A stretch of DNA of 64,000 nt from JACCZH01 sp963729445 (GTDB taxonomy: Bacteria; Chloroflexota; Chloroflexia; Thermomicrobiales; CFX8): contig CAVSNU010000002.1 of NCBI GenBank assembly GCA_963729445.1, positions 930,001 to 994,000 of the forward strand. The letters are read 5' to 3'. Shown here piece after piece: positions 1-9,448 of the stretch. The notes under the pieces are model-generated. The model was not told the origin of the DNA. It saw only the letters and a program-made list of their open reading frames with translations, and searched no databases. Position numbers and translations under genes: made by a program. Every line of letters starts with the position of its first letter. Position 1 is the first letter of the stretch.

Positions 1-698
1 CGCCGGAAATGCCAAGCGACCGCGTTGTGACCTCAGAAGACGTCAAGAGTGCAGAGGAGCCGCCGGTTCAATGCCTCACCAACGAGGCCATCCGCGAGCA
101 GATGAATGTCGCCTGGACCTCGCGCTCGTTCTGGATGATCGCCAGCGGCTTCATGGCCTGTGGCTTCACCATCTACTTCCTGACGGTTCACATGGTCGCC
201 CTGGCGACCGACCGTGGCATCTCGGCCGGTGAAGCGGGCACCGCGCTCGGCATCGTCGGCGGGGCGGGCATCATCTCAAACCTGATTATCGGTGGGCTGT
301 CTGACAAGATCGGCCGCAAGCACCTGCTGGCCGGCCTCTATTTCACCCGCGTCATCGCGGTTATCGTGCTGCTCGGGGCGACCAGCGCGACCCACCTCTA
401 CATCTTCGCGGCCCTGTTCGGTCTCTCCCGCGCCAACGGGGTGCTGGTCTCCGCCTCAATCATCGATCACTACGGCCGCCGGGCGGTTGGCTCGATCGTC
501 GGTTACCTGACGATGTTCCACCAGTTGTTCGCCGCCGCCGGCGCGTTCTTCGGCGGCCTGGTCTATGACACCACCGGTTCCTACAACATCATGCTCTACA
601 TCTCCGTCGCCGCGCTGATCAGCGGCACCGCCGCCAGCTTCTTCATCGCCGAACCCCGCCGCCAGCGGTCCACCGAACAGGTGGCGTTGCCGGCGTAG
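1..698 (+). CDS. MFS transporter, C-terminal half (partial, open at left edge)
   Basis: The reading frame is open to the first base of the window, so the gene begins outside it; an ATG at 9 lies inside the frame. The visible part has six hydrophobic segments after a polar stretch of about 35 residues, matching the central loop and the second six-helix half of a 12-TM major facilitator permease. The loop GGLSDKIGRKHL, about 98 residues in, is the conserved DRxGRR-type motif between the first two helices of that half. The substrate cannot be told; the overall look is of the monocarboxylate/oxalate-formate group of MFS carriers (inference). A 9-bp hairpin 48 bases downstream could end transcription. 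Confidence 0.8.
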   Translation, partial: PEMPSDRVVTSEDVKSAEEPPVQCLTNEAIREQMNVAWTSRSFWMIASGFMACGFTIYFLTVHMVALATDRGISAGEAGTALGIVGGAGIISNLIIGGLSDKIGRKHLLAGLYFTRVIAVIVLLGATSATHLYIFAALFGLSRANGVLVSASIIDHYGRRAVGSIVGYLTMFHQLFAAAGAFFGGLVYDTTGSYNIMLYISVAALISGTAASFFIAEPRRQRSTEQVALPA

Positions 699-745
699 GA
701 GAACGGCCCTCACCCGCAACACATGTCTGGCAATCTCGATAGGAA

Positions 746-766
746 AGACGCCCCACCGGGGCGTCT
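746..766. terminator. Hairpin after the MFS gene
   Basis: Perfect 9-bp arms AGACGCCCC and GGGGCGTCT separated by ACC, 48 bases past the MFS stop. There is no T tract, so it is either a weak or bidirectional terminator, or only an RNA 3' end stabiliser. Confidence 0.4.
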
Positions 767-837
767 CTACCGCTGGGATCGACAGCTCCCCATCCGCGTT
801 AACTTCGACGCAACCAGGATGACTAGCCGCCTGCTCC

Positions 838-933
838 AGTCATCCTGAGCGAAACGCTACGACTGCGCTCAGGGCAGGTTCCACGGTCGCATGTCATCCG
901 GAGCGGAACGAAGTGAAGTCGAAGGGATGACAT
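838..933. repeat. Dispersed intergenic repeat, family A
   Basis: Contains the signature CATCCTGAGCGAAACG, then GCGCTCAGGGCAGG and GAAGTCGAAGGGATGAC. The same modules recur at 9449-9562, 15678-15719, 27323-27466, 34009-34111, 34269-34350 and 56145-56257. It lies in the gap of about 290 bp between the MFS gene and the convergent permease gene; no other gene is visible there. Confidence 0.65.
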
Positions 934-991
934 CCATACGATCCACGCTCTGCCCACGAGTTCCCGACCTCGATGCATTGGGGAATCTCCC

Positions 992-1942
992 CTACTCGAT
1001 ATTCCTCAATTGAGGATCCAGCACGTCGCGCAGCCAGTCGCCGATCAGGTTGATCGAGAGCACGGTGAGCATGATCGCGATGCCGGGGATGGTGGCCAGC
1101 CACCAGGCGGTTGAGACATAGCTCCGTCCGTCGGCCAGCATGTTGCCCCAGGTTGGGCGGCTTGATCCGACCCCGAGACCCAGGAACGACAGCCCGGCTT
1201 CGGCGATAATCGCGGCGGCAACCGAGAACGTCCCGAAGACGATGATCGGCGTCACGACATTCGGCAGGACGTGCTTGAAGAGCAGTGGTCCATCACGCAC
1301 GCCGATTGCCTGGGCCGCCACGACGTACTCGTGTTCCCGCGCCGAGAGCACCGAGCCACGCATCAAACGGGCATAGGGCACCCACGTGGCGATCGCCAGC
1401 ACGATGATCACGTTGAGCAACCCGCCGCCCAGCACCGCCACGATCGCAATCGCAAGCAGTAGATACGGAAACGCCAGAAACAGGTCACCGATGCGCATAA
1501 TCACACTGTCGACAAAGCCCCCGTAGTAGCCCGAGAGCAACCCGAGTGTGGAGCCGACACCCGCGCCCAGGAGCACCGCGGTGAGACCAACAATCAAGGA
1601 GACCCGTGCGCCGTAGATCGTGCGCGAGAGGATATCGCGTCCCAGGTAATCCGTACCCAGCACGTGTTCGCTCGTCCCCCGGACTTCCTGTCCAGTGGCC
1701 GTGCAACTGGTGAGCATCGGGCACTTGAGCCGGTCGACGATGTCACCGTCATTCGGACCGTATGGGGCGAGCACCGGCGAGAAGACGGCCGCGATAACGA
1801 CCAGCAGCAGGATACCCATGCCGATCACGCCCAGTCGGTTGCGCCTGAGCATGCGTCCGGCACGCTTTATGCCCGAACGCTGCTCGCGAACCTCGGCGAA
1901 CGCGCCGCTCAATGTGGATGCCTGGGTTGGCCGTTCAGGCAT
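992..1942 (-). CDS. Peptide ABC transporter permease, DppC/OppC type
   Basis: Inner-membrane permease of a dipeptide/oligopeptide importer. It has an N-terminal cytoplasmic tail, one TM segment, a periplasmic loop, then a five-TM binding-protein-dependent transport domain. The EAA coupling loop is visible as EHEYVVAAQAIGVRDGPLLF in the C-terminal half; this loop docks the ATPase. The start is placed at the ATG at 1942 because GGGAGG lies just upstream; the alternative ATG at 1963 has no good ribosome site. It follows the DppB-type gene (gap about 90 bp) on the same strand and is the last gene of the cluster. No ATPase gene of this system is present in the cluster. Confidence 0.9.
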   Translation of the reverse strand: MPERPTQASTLSGAFAEVREQRSGIKRAGRMLRRNRLGVIGMGILLLVVIAAVFSPVLAPYGPNDGDIVDRLKCPMLTSCTATGQEVRGTSEHVLGTDYLGRDILSRTIYGARVSLIVGLTAVLLGAGVGSTLGLLSGYYGGFVDSVIMRIGDLFLAFPYLLLAIAIVAVLGGGLLNVIIVLAIATWVPYARLMRGSVLSAREHEYVVAAQAIGVRDGPLLFKHVLPNVVTPIIVFGTFSVAAAIIAEAGLSFLGLGVGSSRPTWGNMLADGRSYVSTAWWLATIPGIAIMLTVLSINLIGDWLRDVLDPQLRNIE

Positions 1943-2032
1943 AGTGCCTCCCGTAGTTGCCATTTCCGATTAGCGCGTCCAACCTGGGTGGACGTGAACC
2001 TGTCAACCTCGACGTGCCTTGAGCGTCCCTTC

Positions 2033-2956
2033 TCATGTCAGACGCACCCGCGGATCGAGCCAGGTGTAGAGAATGTCAACGAACAGATTAATGAGGACGA
2101 AGCTAGCCGCGATGATGAAGACGGCGGCCTGGACCACCGGAAAATCACGAGCGCCGATGGACGACACCAGCAATTGCCCGACACCGTCCCACTGGAAGAT
2201 CTGCTCGGTGATGATCGCGCCGGCCAGTAAGTTGCCGAAGTCGAGCCCGATTACCGTCACCAGCGGGATCGCCATGTTCTTGAATGCGTGGCGCATCACA
2301 ACCAGCCGCTCCCGCAAGCCCTTGGCCCGGGCGGTGCGCACATAGTCCGCGCTGAGCACATCCAGCATCCCCGAGCGGGTCAGCCGCGTCAGTCGCGCCA
2401 ACCCCGGCGCGGCCAGCGTAATGGTCGGCATGATGAAGTAGGCCGGCGATAACTCGTAGCCCTGGGACGGCAGCCAGCCAAGGTTCACGGCAAAGATCAG
2501 AATCCCCATGATACCGAGCCAGAAGTTTGGAATCGATTGGCCAAGGAGCGCGATGAACATGACGAAACTATCGAGCGGCGAATGGCGCTTGACGGCGGCG
2601 AGCACGCCCAGGACGGTCGAGAAGGTGACCGAAACCAGCAGCGCGCACACCGCCAGCTGAATCGTCCTCGGGAAACGGTCCAGGACGATCTCCATCGACG
2701 AGAAACCGCCAAAACGGAGCGAATCCTGGAACTCACCTCGCGCGGCGTCCCCGAGAAAGTCCAGGTACTGGACGTAGAGCGGCTCATCGAGGCCAAGCTG
2801 CTCGCGCAGCGCGTCCTGGTCTGCTTGTGACGACGCCTCGCCAAGCATGAGCGCGACCGGATCGCCGGTCAGGTTGGTGATAACGAAGACCGCCGTCACA
2901 ACCCCCAGGATCACCAGCACCGATTGCAACAGCCGCCGTATGATGTACTGCGTCAT
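2033..2956 (-). CDS. Peptide ABC transporter permease, DppB/OppB type
   Basis: Permease of 307 residues with the classical DppB start (MTQYIIRRLLQSVLVILGV) forming TM1, a periplasmic region to about residue 90, then five TM helices. The EAA loop reads DYVRTARAKGLRERLVVMRH. It pairs with the DppC-type subunit immediately downstream to form the heterodimeric channel for peptides. The binding-protein gene lies 146 bp upstream on the same strand. The length is normal for the family. Specificity among dipeptides, oligopeptides or nickel cannot be told from the permease alone. Confidence 0.92.
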   Translation of the reverse strand: MTQYIIRRLLQSVLVILGVVTAVFVITNLTGDPVALMLGEASSQADQDALREQLGLDEPLYVQYLDFLGDAARGEFQDSLRFGGFSSMEIVLDRFPRTIQLAVCALLVSVTFSTVLGVLAAVKRHSPLDSFVMFIALLGQSIPNFWLGIMGILIFAVNLGWLPSQGYELSPAYFIMPTITLAAPGLARLTRLTRSGMLDVLSADYVRTARAKGLRERLVVMRHAFKNMAIPLVTVIGLDFGNLLAGAIITEQIFQWDGVGQLLVSSIGARDFPVVQAAVFIIAASFVLINLFVDILYTWLDPRVRLT

Positions 2957-3102
2957 GTTCTACAAATTCCAATCAAGGTATGGTCGCATCGCCGAGAAAG
3001 AGACCCTCGCCCCCGGCCCCGCTCCCATCCGTGCGAGCGGGGCGAAGCAACGAGACTCCCTCTGCGTGGCCGCTCTCCGGGTCGGAGTTGTGGGGGTGAG
3101 GG

Positions 3103-4951
3103 CTACTCGTTCCACTCCATCTCGTGCGCCCACATGAACTCGTCGTGGCGTGGCTCCCAGCGCACCCAGTTGTCGACGCCGAAGATGTCGACCAGGTGAT
3201 ACATGAAGAGCGCGGCGCCGTCGTCGTAGAACAGGCGTTGCGCGTCGGCGTAGAGCTCCATCCGGCGTTCTTCGTCCAGCTCAACGCGGGCTTCCTGGAG
3301 CAAGTCCTCTAGCTCCTGGTTGCAGCCGTATGGCCGCCGCCAGTCGCCAAATTGAGCTGCCGACTGCACAGCCAAAGAGCGGGATGAAGCTATTATCGGC
3401 GTCGAAGAACCAGTTGCCCCAGGAGGCAAAGACCAGGCCCGGTGTCTGCTTCGCCATCTGCATCTCGGTCAGCACGGCCGCCTCAACCAGCATGGGCTCG
3501 CAGCGGATATTCGCGCGGCCCATCTGCTGGGCCATCGCCTCGGCAACCTCGCGGTCCTTCGGGTAGCGGCCCTGGATGTGCCAGATCTGAATGTCGATGC
3601 CGTCTGGATAGCCAGCCTCGGCCAGGAGCTCTTTTGCGCGTTCGGGATCGTCCGGATAGGGCTCGAGAGTGGGGTCAAAGCCGTAGACCCAGGGCGCCAT
3701 GATGGTTGAGACGCGGTTACCATTGCCCAACAGAACCGCTTCAATGACACCCTCCACGTTGGCTGAGAGATTGACCGCCTGGCGCACCAGCGGGTTGTCA
3801 AACGGCTCGACCTCTACCGTGAAGAAGTAGAACGGCACGCGGTTGCTCACCGAGCGCGGCGCCGTCGCGCGGCCACTCTGGTTGATGCCGTCCACCTCCT
3901 CCGGCGGCATGTCCTTGGCAACATGCACCTCACCGGAGCGCAGCGCCGCGACCCGCGTCGCCTGCTCAACGATCGTCGTCAGGCGCACGTTCTTGATACT
4001 TGGAACGTCGCCCCAATACTCCTCGTTGGCTTCGAGCACCAGATCTTCGTTGGGGCTCCAGCTCACGAACTTGTACGGACCCGTCCCAACTGCTTCTCTG
4101 GCGACAACGTCCGGCCCCTGGGACGCCCACTCGGGCGCAACCATGGTCATGTGGAAACCGGTCATGCGCGCCAGCAACGCCGGGTCCGGGGCACTCGTCT
4201 TGACGTTGACGGTGTACTCGTCGACGACCTCAACCTCCTCAATAATGGCGTAGGTGCTGCGCGAGTCACCGGGCGTTTCGTCGCTGAGAGGCCGCATCAC
4301 GCTGTAGGCGACGGCATCGGCGTTAAAGGGCTCGCCGTTATGGAAGGAGACCCCTTCGCGCAGCTTGAACTGCATGGTCAGGTCGTCGAGACGCTCCCAT
4401 TCGGTCGCCAGACACGGCGAAATCGTCACCAGGTCACGCTCGAACTTCACCAGCGGCTCGTAGATGTGCCGGAGCTGATTTTCGGCGACCGTTCCCACAT
4501 GCAGCTGCGGGTCGATGCCGTGGGTCGTAAACTGGGTGATGCCCCAGGCCATGACGAGCTCGGCAGGTTTGTCGCCCGACGGCTGACCAGGAGGCGGGTT
4601 GTCAAATGAGCGCACATCAACCGCACGCACCCGCACCAGGCCGGCCGCAGGAGGTTCAGACGCTGCTGTCGCTTCGCCTTCCGGGGCGGGCGTTTCTTCA
4701 GCCTCAGCGGCCGGAGTCTCCTCGGCTTCGCCGGCGGGCGTCTCTCCAGCTTCACTGGCCGGGGTGTCGTCGGCAGCTGCCGGCGGCGGAGTCGTTGTGG
4801 TGTCAGCCGCGGTGGGCTCCTCATCGTCGTCACCGCCGCAGGCTGCCAGGAGTGCCGACGCAACCAGGGCGCTCGTTCCGCCCACAAAGGTCCGCCGGCT
4901 AACCGCGGCTCCGAACAGCTTCTCGCGAAGGTCGATTCGTTCCTCAGACAT
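3103..4951 (-). CDS. Peptide ABC transporter substrate-binding lipoprotein (SBP_bac_5), apparent frameshift
   Basis: Extracytoplasmic solute-binding protein of the DppA/OppA family. The start at 4951 is set by GATAGGAGGAGG just upstream. Residues 1-45 form a Tat-like signal (SRRTFVGG, hydrophobic core) ending in a lipobox around LLAAC, followed by an acidic, Pro/Ala/Glu-rich linker of about 65 residues and then the peptide-binding fold (MAWGITQFTTHGIDPQL onward). The frame breaks near 3345-3375: the first frame runs to FFDADNSFIPLFGCA and the conserved C-terminus resumes in another frame at QFGDWRRPYGCNQELEDLL, ending at 3103. Removing one base restores 615 codons plus a stop, so one inserted base (assembly error or recent mutation) explains it. 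It heads the permease genes downstream. Confidence 0.85.
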
Positions 4952-5080
4952 GCGGTTGCCTCCTCCTATCGCCGTACCACGCATCTAGCGCCAGGTGGCG
5001 GCGATCACTTCGTTCAAGCAGGGATCAACGCACCATATACTCCCTCAAATCGCGACGCTCCTCCTTCCAGCCGCGCGCCA

Positions 5081-6133
5081 CTACAAACTGGCCATGATCT
5101 CGTCGGCGTAGGCGTAGGTAATCGGTTGCCCGCCGCTGTGGACGAAGACAACCGTCTCATCCGGGCCGATCGCACCCTGACGCACCTGGTCGATCAGGGC
5201 CGACAGCGCTTTCGCGGTATAGACGGGGTCGAGAATCAACGCCTCGGTGCGGCCCGCGAGCTTCAACGCCTCCAGGCCGGCCTCGGTTGGAATGCCGTAG
5301 CGCTCGCCGACGTACTCGTCGTGCAGGCTGAAGTCGTCGGGCGTGATACGCGTTTCGAGACCCAGCAACGCTGCCGCGCCATTGGCGGAGGCACAGACGT
5401 AGGCTTCAGCCTCGTCCCGCGCCGGCCCGACGCTGACCGGATGGACGCGGTAGGACTCGCCCAGCGCCTTGCCGGCCAGGGCTAACCCGGCAGAGGATGT
5501 GCCGGATGCCATGAAGATGCGGTCGGCGTTGACCTGGTAACCGTCCAGTTGTTCCAGCAGCTCGACCGCCGCGTTCACGTAGCCACAGGTGCCGGCGACC
5601 TTTGAAAACAGGTCGCGTGGCACGTCGTAGACGGTGTGCCCCTCAGACTCCAGCCGCTCGATCAGCCGGTCGAGCTCGGCGGTAACGACAGCCGGATCAT
5701 CGCCCGGGGCGTCAACAATCTTCGCGCCCATGATGTTGGCCAGCAGCAGGTTGCCGTTGACCGGGTCATCTTTGTGGCTCGGGATCTTGATGATGTAGTT
5801 CGTTAAACCAAACTTGGCCGCCAGGGCCGTGTGCAGCCGGGCGTGGTTGGACTGAGCCACGTTGGTCACGATGAGGGTATCCGCGCCTTTCGCCTGAATG
5901 TCGCCCAGGCGAAACTCCAGGTGGCGCACCTTGTTGCCCCCGAACGCCAGACCGGTCAGGTCTTCGCGCTTGACAAAGATCCTGCGGCGCACGCGGCCCC
6001 AACGCCTCCCGCAACCGGGCGCTTCATCCAGCGGGGTCGGCAGATTGGCGATCCGCACCCTGGGCAACTGTCCCAGTGTGTCGAGCAGGCTCTGGCGGGT
6101 GACCGTGTCTGTGGCAGCCGTTGGTCGGGACAC
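5081..6133 (-). CDS. PLP enzyme of the D-cysteine desulfhydrase / ACC deaminase family
   Basis: Fold-type II pyridoxal-phosphate enzyme. The motif FVKREDLTGLAFGGNKVRHL carries the expected Schiff-base lysine (GGNK), and NVAQSNHARLHTALAAKFGL is the conserved SNH segment that positions substrate. The C-terminus HSGGQPITYAY matches the family. Known activities are D-cysteine to pyruvate, H2S and ammonia, or ACC to 2-oxobutyrate; the two cannot be separated here. The frame opens at 6169, but a GTG at 6133 preceded by AGAGAGG looks like the better start, giving about 350 residues. It lies between a gamma-glutamyltransferase and a peptide-binding protein on the same strand, which suggests sulfur amino-acid salvage (inference). 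Confidence 0.88.
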   Translation of the reverse strand: MSRPTAATDTVTRQSLLDTLGQLPRVRIANLPTPLDEAPGCGRRWGRVRRRIFVKREDLTGLAFGGNKVRHLEFRLGDIQAKGADTLIVTNVAQSNHARLHTALAAKFGLTNYIIKIPSHKDDPVNGNLLLANIMGAKIVDAPGDDPAVVTAELDRLIERLESEGHTVYDVPRDLFSKVAGTCGYVNAAVELLEQLDGYQVNADRIFMASGTSSAGLALAGKALGESYRVHPVSVGPARDEAEAYVCASANGAAALLGLETRITPDDFSLHDEYVGERYGIPTEAGLEALKLAGRTEALILDPVYTAKALSALIDQVRQGAIGPDETVVFVHSGGQPITYAYADEIMASL

Positions 6134-6213
6134 TGTTACAGCCTCTCTTTCCCTTGCATAACGGCGCAATGACGTGAGTGTCCGAGTTACCTCGATATTG
6201 GAGACCGGCCCTC

Positions 6214-6250
6214 TTTCTGCGTACGGGCGTAATGTATTGCGCCCGTGCGA
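6214..6250. repeat. Dispersed intergenic repeat, family B
   Basis: Palindromic core TACGGGCGTAATGTATTGCG followed by CCCGTGCG. The same core (GCGCAATnnATTGCGCCC flanked by CGTACG) is found at about 20097-20245, 28500-28712, 33868-33945 and 55859-55888. A relic of the linked phrase GGATCAAGTTG follows at about 6276. Confidence 0.6.
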
Positions 6251-6320
6251 ACCGTCGTGATCACTGCGAAGAAAGGATCAAGTTGATACTCCCACCGTTG
6301 CTCCGCTACAAAATATGGAT

Positions 6321-7955
6321 TTAGAACGCCATCGCGTAGCCATCGCGCCGGGGGTCGGCCCCGGCGAAGAACGCTCCACTGTCCGGATCGATCAAGATGC
6401 CCTGACCGCCACCGACGAACGGCGTCCAGGGTTCAAGCAGCTCAACGTCATGCCCCTTGCGGCGCAGCCCCTCGACAACGTCGGCCGGCATACGGCTCTC
6501 CATTGGCAGCTCCGTGCCGGTCATGGTCCGGAAGCGCGGTGCTTCGATGGCCGCCTGAATGCTGAAACCGTGGTCGAGGAGATTCAGCATCATCTGCGGG
6601 GTCGTCTGCATGATCCCGAACGAGCCGGGCGTGCCAACCATGAGCGCCAGGCGGCCATCCTTCCAGGTCTGGGAGGGTGCCAGGCACATCTCAACCCGCT
6701 TGCCGGGCGCAATCACGTTCGGGCTCTCCGGGTCGAGGTCGAACCAGTGGGCGAAGTTGTTTAGCGACAGACCGGTGCTGCCGTGCACGACACCTGAGCC
6801 AAATCCGCCGCCCAGCGTCTGGGTGCAGGAGACGGCATTTCCGGCCGCATCGGCAGTCACGAAGTGGGTCGTGCTCTCGCGCAGGATGCTGGCGACGCTA
6901 CCTGCCCGGACCTCCTGGGGGAGCTTGGTCGATGTGTAGCGCTCGCCGCCACTGTAGGCAGCCTTGTTGGGATCAATCTGCCGCCGGCGCTCGGCCAGAT
7001 AGCCATCGGAGAGCAAATGGTCGATTGGGGCGCTCTCGTCAGGCGCATAGGTCGTGCGGTCGGCCACCGCCAGTTTCATCGCCTCGGCCAGGTGATGAAT
7101 GTATTCCGCGCTGTTCTGGCCCATCGCGGCCATGTCGAAGCCCTCGACGATCTTGAGCGTCTGGAGATACTGCATCCCCGAACAGGGGAGGGGCGGACAA
7201 TACACATCGTAGCCCCGGTAGTTCAGCGAGATCGGCTTCTGCCAGCATGGCTCGTAGGTCGCGAGATCTTCCTCGGTCAGCAGGCCGCCATTCGCTTGCG
7301 AGAAACGGGCGATCTCCGCGCCAATCGGGCCGCGATAGAACGCCTCAGCTCCGCCTTCAATGACCGTCCGGAACGTCTGCGCCAGATTTTTCTGCTGCAA
7401 AATCGCGCCGGGCAGGGGTGTCTGGCCGTTGTGGAGATAGGCCTCAGTCGAGGTCTCCCACTGGCGCAGCCGGTCAGCAGATGTGGCCATAAACCAGCTG
7501 CCCCTGGTCGTGACCGCGAAGCCGTTCTCCGCGAGATCGAGCGCCGGGGCGAACACCGTCGCTCGATCAAGCGCTCCAAAGCGCTCCAGGGCCATCAGCC
7601 AGCCGCCCAGTGCGCCCGGAACCAGCGGAGAGAGGATGCCGTCGTCTTTGCCGGCTGGCGTGTTGAAGCGCTCGGGTTCGGCTGCGGCCGGAGCGCGGCC
7701 GATGTAATCGAGCACGATCGGCTCTGACTGCCCCGCGACCTGGATGGTCATGTAGCCAACCCCGCCGGCGCCGGACATGAAGGGCTCAACGACGTTCAGC
7801 GCGGCAGCCGTGGCAACAGCGGCATCAATCGCGTTACCACCCTGCTGCAGCATCGAGAGTCCCGCCAGCGACGCGAGCGGGTGTGCCGACGCAACGGCAC
7901 CGTGCCGGCCGGTGACCGATGGTCGATGAGCAAGCCCGTTATGAGGCCATGCCAT
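6321..7955 (-). CDS. Gamma-glutamyltransferase family protein
   Basis: Ntn-hydrolase of 544 residues, normal for the family, which transfers or hydrolyses the gamma-glutamyl group of glutathione and related peptides and matures by self-cleavage. The N-terminus GAVASAHPLASLAGLSMLQQ and GGNAIDAAVA are characteristic. The likely nucleophile is the second threonine of RESTTHFVTADAAGN, about residue 370, at the start of the small subunit; SCTQTLGGGFGSG follows. The glycine motif usually read GSPGG appears as GTPGSFG. No signal peptide is seen, so it may act in the cytoplasm. AAGGAGAG lies 7 bases before the ATG. It sits between the HpcH aldolase gene and the desulfhydrase-like gene. Confidence 0.92.
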   Translation of the reverse strand: MAWPHNGLAHRPSVTGRHGAVASAHPLASLAGLSMLQQGGNAIDAAVATAAALNVVEPFMSGAGGVGYMTIQVAGQSEPIVLDYIGRAPAAAEPERFNTPAGKDDGILSPLVPGALGGWLMALERFGALDRATVFAPALDLAENGFAVTTRGSWFMATSADRLRQWETSTEAYLHNGQTPLPGAILQQKNLAQTFRTVIEGGAEAFYRGPIGAEIARFSQANGGLLTEEDLATYEPCWQKPISLNYRGYDVYCPPLPCSGMQYLQTLKIVEGFDMAAMGQNSAEYIHHLAEAMKLAVADRTTYAPDESAPIDHLLSDGYLAERRRQIDPNKAAYSGGERYTSTKLPQEVRAGSVASILRESTTHFVTADAAGNAVSCTQTLGGGFGSGVVHGSTGLSLNNFAHWFDLDPESPNVIAPGKRVEMCLAPSQTWKDGRLALMVGTPGSFGIMQTTPQMMLNLLDHGFSIQAAIEAPRFRTMTGTELPMESRMPADVVEGLRRKGHDVELLEPWTPFVGGGQGILIDPDSGAFFAGADPRRDGYAMAF

Positions 7956-8083
7956 GTGCGCTCTCCTTTGTGTCTCGCTTAATCGGATGTACGAAAGCCA
8001 GGCTGATTCGGTTTCCTGCCTGGGACATATGTCACACTGCGGTTAACCTTTGGGCACGGGATGACAGACAACGAGATGTACGC

Positions 8084-8851
8084 TCAGGATGATCGGGGAA
8101 GTGGCTCCAGATACGTGCGCGCCGCGCCGGCCAGCAGCGCCCAGGGCGAGACACTGAACATGCGCACGCCCTGATCGTAGGCAGCCCTCGCGTCCTGGCC
8201 CGTCGGCGAGTTCAACCCGACCGGTACTCCGGCTTCGACTGCCCGGCGGACAATTTCGTCGATGACCTCCTTCACCTCAGGGTGGTTGCGCTCGCCCGGC
8301 CGGCCCATGGACTGCGACAGATCGGCTGGCCCAACGGAGATGGCGCCCAGGCCCTCGACTTTCAGGATCTCTGGCAGATGCTCGATTGCCTTGACATCTT
8401 CGATCAGCCCGATGACGAGCATCTGCTCGTTGGCCGCACGGGCATAGTCGCCGAGCGAGCCCGCTAAACCGAAGCGCGCGGCCCTGGTGCCGGCCAACCC
8501 GCGCTCGCCGAGGGGGTGATAGTAGGAGGAGCGGACGGCCCTGCGCGCGTCGTCGGCGGTCGCGACGCCGGGAATCACGACGCCCTGGGCGCCGGTATCG
8601 AGGTGGCGCAGGATGACGTCTTCCTGGTTGGCGGACACCCGCACGGTAGACGAGATACCGGCGGCTTCAGCGGCGCGCACCAGGCTCTCGGTCTCCCGGA
8701 CGGACATGTGCCCATGCTCCGCGTCGATCATGACGTGGCCGAACCCGGCCAGCGCCATGACCTCCACCAGCTGCTCGTCCGCCACAGGAATGATGGCACC
8801 TACCGACCAACCACCTGTTTGTAACGTCTCTTTGAGCTTGTTTGTACGCAC
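8084..8851 (-). CDS. HpcH/HpaI aldolase/citrate lyase family protein
   Basis: Class II metal-dependent TIM-barrel aldolase, relative of 4-hydroxy-2-oxoheptanedioate aldolase HpaI. Diagnostic segments are VMIDAEHGHMS (barrel strand 2), TVRVSANQEDVILRHLDTGAQGVVIPGV, GLIEDVKAIEHLPEI (metal-binding Glu) and ISVGPADLSQSMG (metal-binding Asp). GTG at 8851 is chosen as start because AGAGG lies 6 bases upstream and family members begin near NKLKETL; the frame extends to a GTG at 8908. It is the first gene of the minus-strand run to 992. The substrate is unknown; relatives cleave 2-oxo-hydroxy acids to pyruvate or glyoxylate plus an aldehyde. Confidence 0.9.
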   Translation of the reverse strand: MRTNKLKETLQTGGWSVGAIIPVADEQLVEVMALAGFGHVMIDAEHGHMSVRETESLVRAAEAAGISSTVRVSANQEDVILRHLDTGAQGVVIPGVATADDARRAVRSSYYHPLGERGLAGTRAARFGLAGSLGDYARAANEQMLVIGLIEDVKAIEHLPEILKVEGLGAISVGPADLSQSMGRPGERNHPEVKEVIDEIVRRAVEAGVPVGLNSPTGQDARAAYDQGVRMFSVSPWALLAGAARTYLEPLPRSS

Positions 8852-9059
8852 GCGTGCCTCTATTTCTACAGGCAAGGTAGTAACATCCGGAGACCCGGCT
8901 ACACGCACCTGCGCTGTTACCGCCCGACACTGACTGCCATTGTCAGACGGACTACTCAGATTCGTTCACTCTCGATAGCTGGCATCATCCCACAGGTATG
9001 TCAGACGCGCAATACTCTTATGTATGAAGTCGTCCCAAATCAGGGAACGGGAATTCGCC

Positions 9060-9392
9060 ATGGCGGAGCAGTACCAGGGAGTGCGTATCTACGCCGCGTT
9101 CCAGGCGTCAGATATCAGGGTCTATCTGGATTCGTTACACGATGATGAGCGGGAGGTCGACGTTGAGGCCACGTTGAACATGTGTGAGCAAGGCATCAAC
9201 CAGGCGCTCACAGAGTTCTACACTGGCGCGTGGATTCTCGTAAAACGACAGGACGAACCCTCGCCCGCGTCGAACCGAACCCGCGTGGAAACGGACAATG
9301 TCGACGTCGATCCGGAGCTGATCGGGCAGGAAGTCGACGATCTGGTATCCGAGTTCGACATTACACAATATGTAGTCTATCGAGGCGGATAG
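9060..9392 (+). CDS. Hypothetical small acidic protein
   Basis: About 110 residues, acidic, no signal or TM segment. It begins MAEQYQGVRIYAAFQ and ends with FDITQYVVYRGG; the middle contains DDEREVDVEATLNMCEQGI. The start at 9060 is preferred because GGGAA lies upstream; an in-frame ATG at 9024 has none. It is flanked by the divergent HpcH gene and by a repeat region, so it appears to be a single-gene unit. I do not recognise the family. Confidence 0.6.
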   Translation: MAEQYQGVRIYAAFQASDIRVYLDSLHDDEREVDVEATLNMCEQGINQALTEFYTGAWILVKRQDEPSPASNRTRVETDNVDVDPELIGQEVDDLVSEFDITQYVVYRGG

Positions 9393-9448
9393 CGGGTTAA
9401 GCCCCACTCGCATCAACGTAAGGAACGATCGGGCGGGGCGTGACGCTA

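Noticed and set aside
2957..3102. GC-rich inverted stretch between the DppB gene and its binding-protein gene as a terminator
   Set aside because: CCCTCGCCCCC and GGGGGTGAGGG can pair only over about 100 bases with poor inner pairing; no T tract. It may be another repeat fragment.
6864..7727. 287-codon plus-strand frame opposite the gamma-glutamyltransferase
   Set aside because: Shadow of the real gene, whose catalytic motifs are on the other strand.
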